Under the pieces are notes generated by a model. It was not told the DNA's origin, did not search any database, and was given only the letters and a program-made list of their open reading frames with translations. A program made the position numbers and the translations under genes. Of a stretch of 64,000 nt of DNA, positions 59,662 to 64,000 are shown in pieces; within the stretch, counting starts at the first letter, position 1; each line of letters starts with the position of its first letter. The DNA comes from Massariosphaeria phaeospora (taxonomy: Eukaryota; Ascomycota; Dothideomycetes; Pleosporales): positions 62,001 through 126,000 of the forward strand of contig JAADJZ010000012.1 in NCBI GenBank assembly GCA_011032825.1, in the 5' to 3' direction.

Positions 59662-60308
59662 GATGGTGTGTCAACGGAGTCGGGTTGATGGATGTTGGTT
59701 GCGTGTAGGTAGAGGAATAGTAGTTTGTTGTGGTTTTGCTGAGCGAGGAGAAAGAAGCGAGAACGTGGAGGCGCCGTTTATGGGGAAGTGCGTCTGCGCT
59801 GCGGAAGTAGTGCGTTGGGAAGCTATTCAAGGTTTCTCGCCCAGAGACGTCATCAGTGCCAAGTGCACAAAGGCCGCAAACCCATCTCGTGACCTGGTCA
59901 CTGGCCAGGGATTCCTAAGGGTCCCCATCGTGCTACGCTTTAGTAAGACATGCTCGGCAATCGACTTATTCGTCAATATTGTGAGTCTTGCCGAATTCGA
60001 TAGAGCTCATACTTGTCGCAGTTGAATCAAGTTTACAAAATCTTCTCTGCATAGTGAATTTTCTCGTATATTGCAACTACAGTACAAACATTGACCTTGA
60101 GCCGCGCCGTGTCGCGCAACCATTGCTGTTGGATTGCGCCACGTAAGAAACCAAAATTGAATAGCCTTCCAAGCTCCAAACGCCGTTGAATGGTCATGGT
60201 ATCGGTAGTGAGGTCCCGGAGTCGGATCAGTCCCGTACTTTTCGTGAGAAATAGCGACCTCTGGCCGATGCCAAATTCTTGGAGAAATAGCAGTGACGAG
60301 ATGTGATT
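59662..60308. other. Intergenic, 650 bp
   Basis: Phosphatidylserine synthase promoter and GAR1 3' region. Nothing else supported. Confidence 0.45.
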
Positions 60309-61140
60309 TCAGCCTCTTCCCCGACCTCCGAAGCCCCTGCCGCCGCCGCCGCCTCGTCCACCGCTGAAGCCTCGTGGTGCTCCTCGCCCGCCACCAAAAC
60401 CTCGCGAACCTCCGCGTCCGCCGCCGAAACCTCCTCTTCCGCCACGGTCGCCGAACCCTCCACGTCCTCGGGGTGCGCCGCGGCTACCGAACCCGCCTCG
60501 GCCTCCTCGAGCTCCTCCTAGTCGCTTAGGCTTGGGCGCTCCTGGTGGTCCTTTCGGTTTGGGCAGAAACCTACGAAATGTCAATACGGTGCGGGTAGTT
60601 GGTGGGTGCGCACACACTTTTCAAGCGGCAGAAGCTTGTCTCCGCCGATATAGAATTTGTCGCCAGCCTTGAAGGACTTGGCTTGTATGCCCTCTTGGGG
60701 TTTGATTGTGAAGTAGACTTGATTCAGCGGCCCGAGAACCTCGTCCACCTTGCCGACGGGTGTCTTAACAAAATATTAGCCTATGTAGAGCTTTGCTGGC
60801 AATCCTCGCATACATACCTTATTCTCAAGGTATATCGGCGCGTTGAAATAGGGGATTTTCACGTTTATAGATTGGCAGAACATCTCGCCTTCGACATCGT
60901 GAACAAATGTGCCCATTTCTAAATGCACAGTCAGCAAAGCTCCGGAAAGCCGTTGTGCATATACTCCATACCATAGACTTGATCTGGAGGCCCGAAAGAT
61001 GATCCTCCACGACCTAGAGCCAGGTTAGCTTTCTATCACACGAAGCTTCGAACGGCCGCCGTACCTCCACGGGGAACGAATCCACCCCGTCCACCGCCTC
61101 CACTAAAGCCTCGACCGCGGGGAGCTCCACGGAAAGACAT
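60309..61140 (-). CDS. GAR1: H/ACA snoRNP protein Gar1
   Basis: Five exons (61065-61140, 60972-61013, 60818-60918, 60618-60763, 60309-60570), introns 47-54 bp, all in phase, 208 aa. An N-terminal GAR domain ([20 protein letters not shown]) is followed by the Gar1 core: [60 protein letters not shown] and [21 protein letters not shown] long C-terminal RGG/GAR domain follows [17 protein letters not shown]. Gar1 binds Cbf5 in the nucleolar H/ACA particle that pseudouridylates rRNA and snRNA. Exon 2 is just 42 nt. The gene is divergent to threonyl-tRNA synthetase with 382 bp between starts. Confidence 0.96.
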
Positions 61141-61522
61141 GTTGTGCTGATTTGTACGTTGAGTGAGCAATTGTCGCGGGATGGTCGTCGCACCTGCAAT
61201 TGCGAGCTGCGAGGAAGAAAATCAGAAAATGGCCCGAGTGCTTTATACGCTTTACCCGAATAGTTTAGCGCAATCCAATGGTGGGGTGGCTGCCCGAGGC
61301 CAGCACCAGCAACGAAGCTGTCCCAATAAAATTGAGGTCCTCCATTAACTTCGCGGAATACGATGTGCAACTGGTAATGAGTCATCTCGAGCCGATATCA
61401 CACACAGGTACGACAGATGACTCCTATAGATTGAGAGTCGAGTCTCGGCGCAATATTGACTCAGACACAGTACATAACTACCCCACGAGGGGCTTCCAAC
61501 TAAACTTCTACACGACCACACC
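61141..61522. other. Divergent promoter region GAR1 / ThrRS
   Basis: About 380 bp shared between two translation-related genes. No repeat or RNA gene seen. Confidence 0.5.
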
Positions 61523-64000
61523 ATGGCGGAAGCTGTCAAAGATGCTGTAGAAGGCGTCAAGAATTTAGCCCTGTTTAGCGAGCAGAAGCCAAAGAAAGAA
61601 AAGAAAAAGAAGGGTGCCGACAGCGGAGATGCTCGTCCCCTAGAGATCAACCCCCGCCCAGCATACTTTGACCACCGAATCCAGATCTTGTGCGGTCAAC
61701 TGCCCCCAGTACCCTTTCTCGACACTAACAGATTGGTAGCGAGAAGCTAAAAGCCCGACATGACGAGGAAGTCGCCAAAAAGCCGCGGGGTACGATCTCA
61801 GCCCTACGTCCCTCGTCGCGAACAAAGTAACATTTTGCTGATATGGCCTGAGAACAGAGAAGATAGATATCACGTTAGGCGACGGTAAAATCATAATAGG
61901 GGAATCATGGGTCACCAGTCCAGCAGATGTTGCGCGAGGAATCAGCAAGAGTCTGTTCGAACGTACAGTCATCGCCCGGATAGACAAAGGAGCAGAGAAC
62001 GAAACACTCTGGGATCTAGAACGACCGCTAGAGAAGAGCTGCCATCTAGAGCTCTTGCCTTTCGACGACCCCGAGGGAAAGAAGGTCTTCTGGCATTCCA
62101 GTGCTCATATCCTTGGAGAAGCTTGCGAGCGGAGATTCGGTTGCAATTTGTGCATTGGTCCGCCGATAGAAGATGGATTCTACGTAAGTCTCTACCCAAC
62201 GTCTTTGGGGCTATTTGCTAACATTTTGAATAGTACGAGGTCCGTACGCGCTACCGTCTTCGAAACTATGTGCTAAACCCTTTAGATGGCCCTCCCAGAA
62301 AAGGCTGCGGTCGAGACGTCAGATCACAAGCCTCTTGAGAACATTGTCAGCAGTATTGTCAAGGAGAAGCAAGTCTTCGAACGACTCAGCCTCTCGAAAG
62401 AAGACTTGTAGGTTCTAAGGCACCATCTGTCGGTATTACTGTTGCTAAACTTGTGCAGGCTGGAAATGTTCAAGTCGAACCCCTACAAACAGCACATCAT
62501 CAAAGACAAAATCCCTGATGGGACATACACTACAGTCTACCGTAATGGACCTCTCATTGATCTCTGCAGGGGACCTCACGTACCACATACGGGGAGAATA
62601 AAGCAGTTCAAGGTTATGAAGAACTCTGCATCCTACTTCCTAGGTGACGCCAGCAACGATAGTCTGCAACGTATCTACGGCGTATCTTTCCCAGACAAGG
62701 ACCAGATGCAGGCACATCTCAAATATCTGGAGGAGGCAGCGAAGCGAGATCACCGCAAGATAGGCAAAGAGCAGGAACTGTTCTTCTTCCACGAATGGAG
62801 TCCTGGCTCATGCTTCTTTCTGCCTCACGGAATGATCATCTACAACACACTGATGCAATTTCTCCGTCAAGAATACTGGAAGCGGGGCTACCAAGAGGTC
62901 GGTTCGCCGAACATGTACAATTCTGCGCTATGGAAGGTCTCCGGTCATTGGCAACATTATCACGAGGACATGTTCACGTTCGACGTGGAGAAAGAAAAGT
63001 GGGCACTCAAACCAATGAATTGCCCGGGCCACTGCCTCATCTTCAAACACCGCGAACGAAGTTACCGTGAACTCCCGATTCGCATGGCTGACTTTGGTAT
63101 CCTTCACCGAAACGAGGCTTCGGGTGCACTCACTGGTCTAACGCGAGTACGACGCTTCCAACAAGACGATACGCACATCTTCTGCACGGAGGACCAGATT
63201 ACAGACGAGATATCCGGCTTGTTCGACTTCTTGAGGGAAGTGTACGGCAAGTTCGGCTTCACGTTCAAGCTGAAGCTAAGCACACGCCCGGAGGGATTCC
63301 TTGGAGAAATCGAGACGTGGAACAAAGCAGAATCAAAGTTGACGGAGGCACTCGACCAGTTCACCGCCGGCGGGGGTGGCGCCTGGGAGCTTAATCCTGG
63401 CGACGGCGCCTTCTACGGCCCGAAGATTGACATCACAATCTCTGATGCTCTAAAACGAGAGTTCCAGTGCGCTACCATCCAGCTGGACTTCCAGCTTCCC
63501 AATCAGTTCGAGCTCGAGTACATGACGTCTGAAGCCCCGGCGAAACCAAAGGAGGGCAAGGTCGAGGAGCCGAAGTCACAGGAACCAAAGTCACAGGAAC
63601 CAAAGGCCAAAGAGAAGGCAGATGGGGAAGCTGCAAAAGATGCGCCGAAGAAGATACTACCACCGGCTACGGGATATGCACGGCCTGTCATGATCCACCG
63701 TGCCATCTACGGATCTTTCGAGCGATTCATCGCGTAAGTCAATATCAGAGTCCCTCCATAAGAACACGGTTTATCTACTGACGCGCTACGCTAGCATCCT
63801 CACGGAGCACTTCGCCGGCCGCTGGCCCTTCTGGCTCTCCCCCCGCCAAATCCTCATCGTGCCCGTCATGCCCGCCGTCAACGACTACGTCAAGGAAGTG
63901 CAAGCCCAGTTCCGCGCCCAAGGCCTCCATGCCGACATCGACGTCAGCGGCAACACCATGCAGAAGAAGATCCGCAGTGGCCAGCTCCAGCTTTACAACT
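61523..64000 (+). CDS. THS1: Threonyl-tRNA synthetase (partial, runs off right edge)
   Basis: Seven exons in view (61523-61689, 61740-61789, 61858-62183, 62234-62239, 62286-62407, 62459-63733, 63795 onward), phases exact, about 717 residues present. Order: lysine-rich N-terminus ([11 protein letters not shown]), TGS domain ([20 protein letters not shown]), the editing/SAD domain with [12 protein letters not shown] and [12 protein letters not shown], the class II core ([20 protein letters not shown], motif 2 [20 protein letters not shown]), and the start of the anticodon-binding domain ([15 protein letters not shown]). Exon 4 is a 6-nt microexon for Tyr-Glu. A charged, repetitive insert (KSQEP repeats) precedes [16 protein letters not shown]. 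It charges tRNA-Thr in the cytosol; a shared mitochondrial role cannot be judged. Confidence 0.96.

Overview
The window is nuclear DNA of a filamentous ascomycete (Pezizomycotina; Dothideomycetes is my best guess from overall gene resemblance, not from a search). Genes are separated by long non-coding stretches. Most have one to six short introns (about 45-125 bp) with GTANGT-like donors and CTAAC/CTGAC branch sites. Typical mould genes are present: a FluG-type protein, a GH72 glucanosyltransferase, an Fks1 glucan synthase, a WSC-domain wall protein and a CYP52-like P450. All coding spans were rebuilt by checking reading phase across each intron.

Left part (1-13 kb). A partial RecQ/Sgs1-like 5' end (-) lies divergent to a group II PLP decarboxylase (+), then a small NIF3-like protein (-). 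Next is a mobile-element region. A 2.6-kb Pogo/Fot-type transposon (3676-6301) has 104-bp terminal inverted repeats and a transposase frame broken by four UAG codons. It sits 30 bp beyond the stop of a CYP52-like P450. A second 1.85-kb Pogo-type element (8517-10365) has 47-bp perfect repeats, one UGA, and a CCHC knuckle. It appears to lie inside an older inverted-repeat element (8425-10496). Just beyond is the 5' part of an RNA-silencing type RNA-dependent RNA polymerase that lacks its catalytic half.

Middle (13-34 kb). ClpP protease, a WSC-domain membrane protein, an 855-residue conserved protein of unknown function, a GNAT acetyltransferase, the cohesin acetyltransferase Eco1, a proline-rich disordered protein, a short-chain dehydrogenase whose canonical catalytic tyrosine is replaced, and a FluG-type amidohydrolase/glutamine-synthetase fusion.

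Right part (34-64 kb). The GH72 beta-1,3-glucanosyltransferase (-) and the Fks1 beta-1,3-glucan synthase (+) are divergent across about 3 kb. Then come serine palmitoyltransferase subunit 1, a four-TM membrane protein, a fungal kinase-like protein, a Whi5/Nrm1-like repressor, a metallopeptidase with a jacalin-like tail, phosphatidylserine synthase, the H/ACA snoRNP protein Gar1, and threonyl-tRNA synthetase, which runs off the right edge.

Themes are cell wall (WSC protein, GH72, Fks1), membrane lipids (LCB1, phosphatidylserine synthase), genome maintenance (RecQ-like, Eco1), and a transposon region beside a broken RNAi gene. I see no biosynthetic cluster, CRISPR array, rRNA or convincing tRNA.
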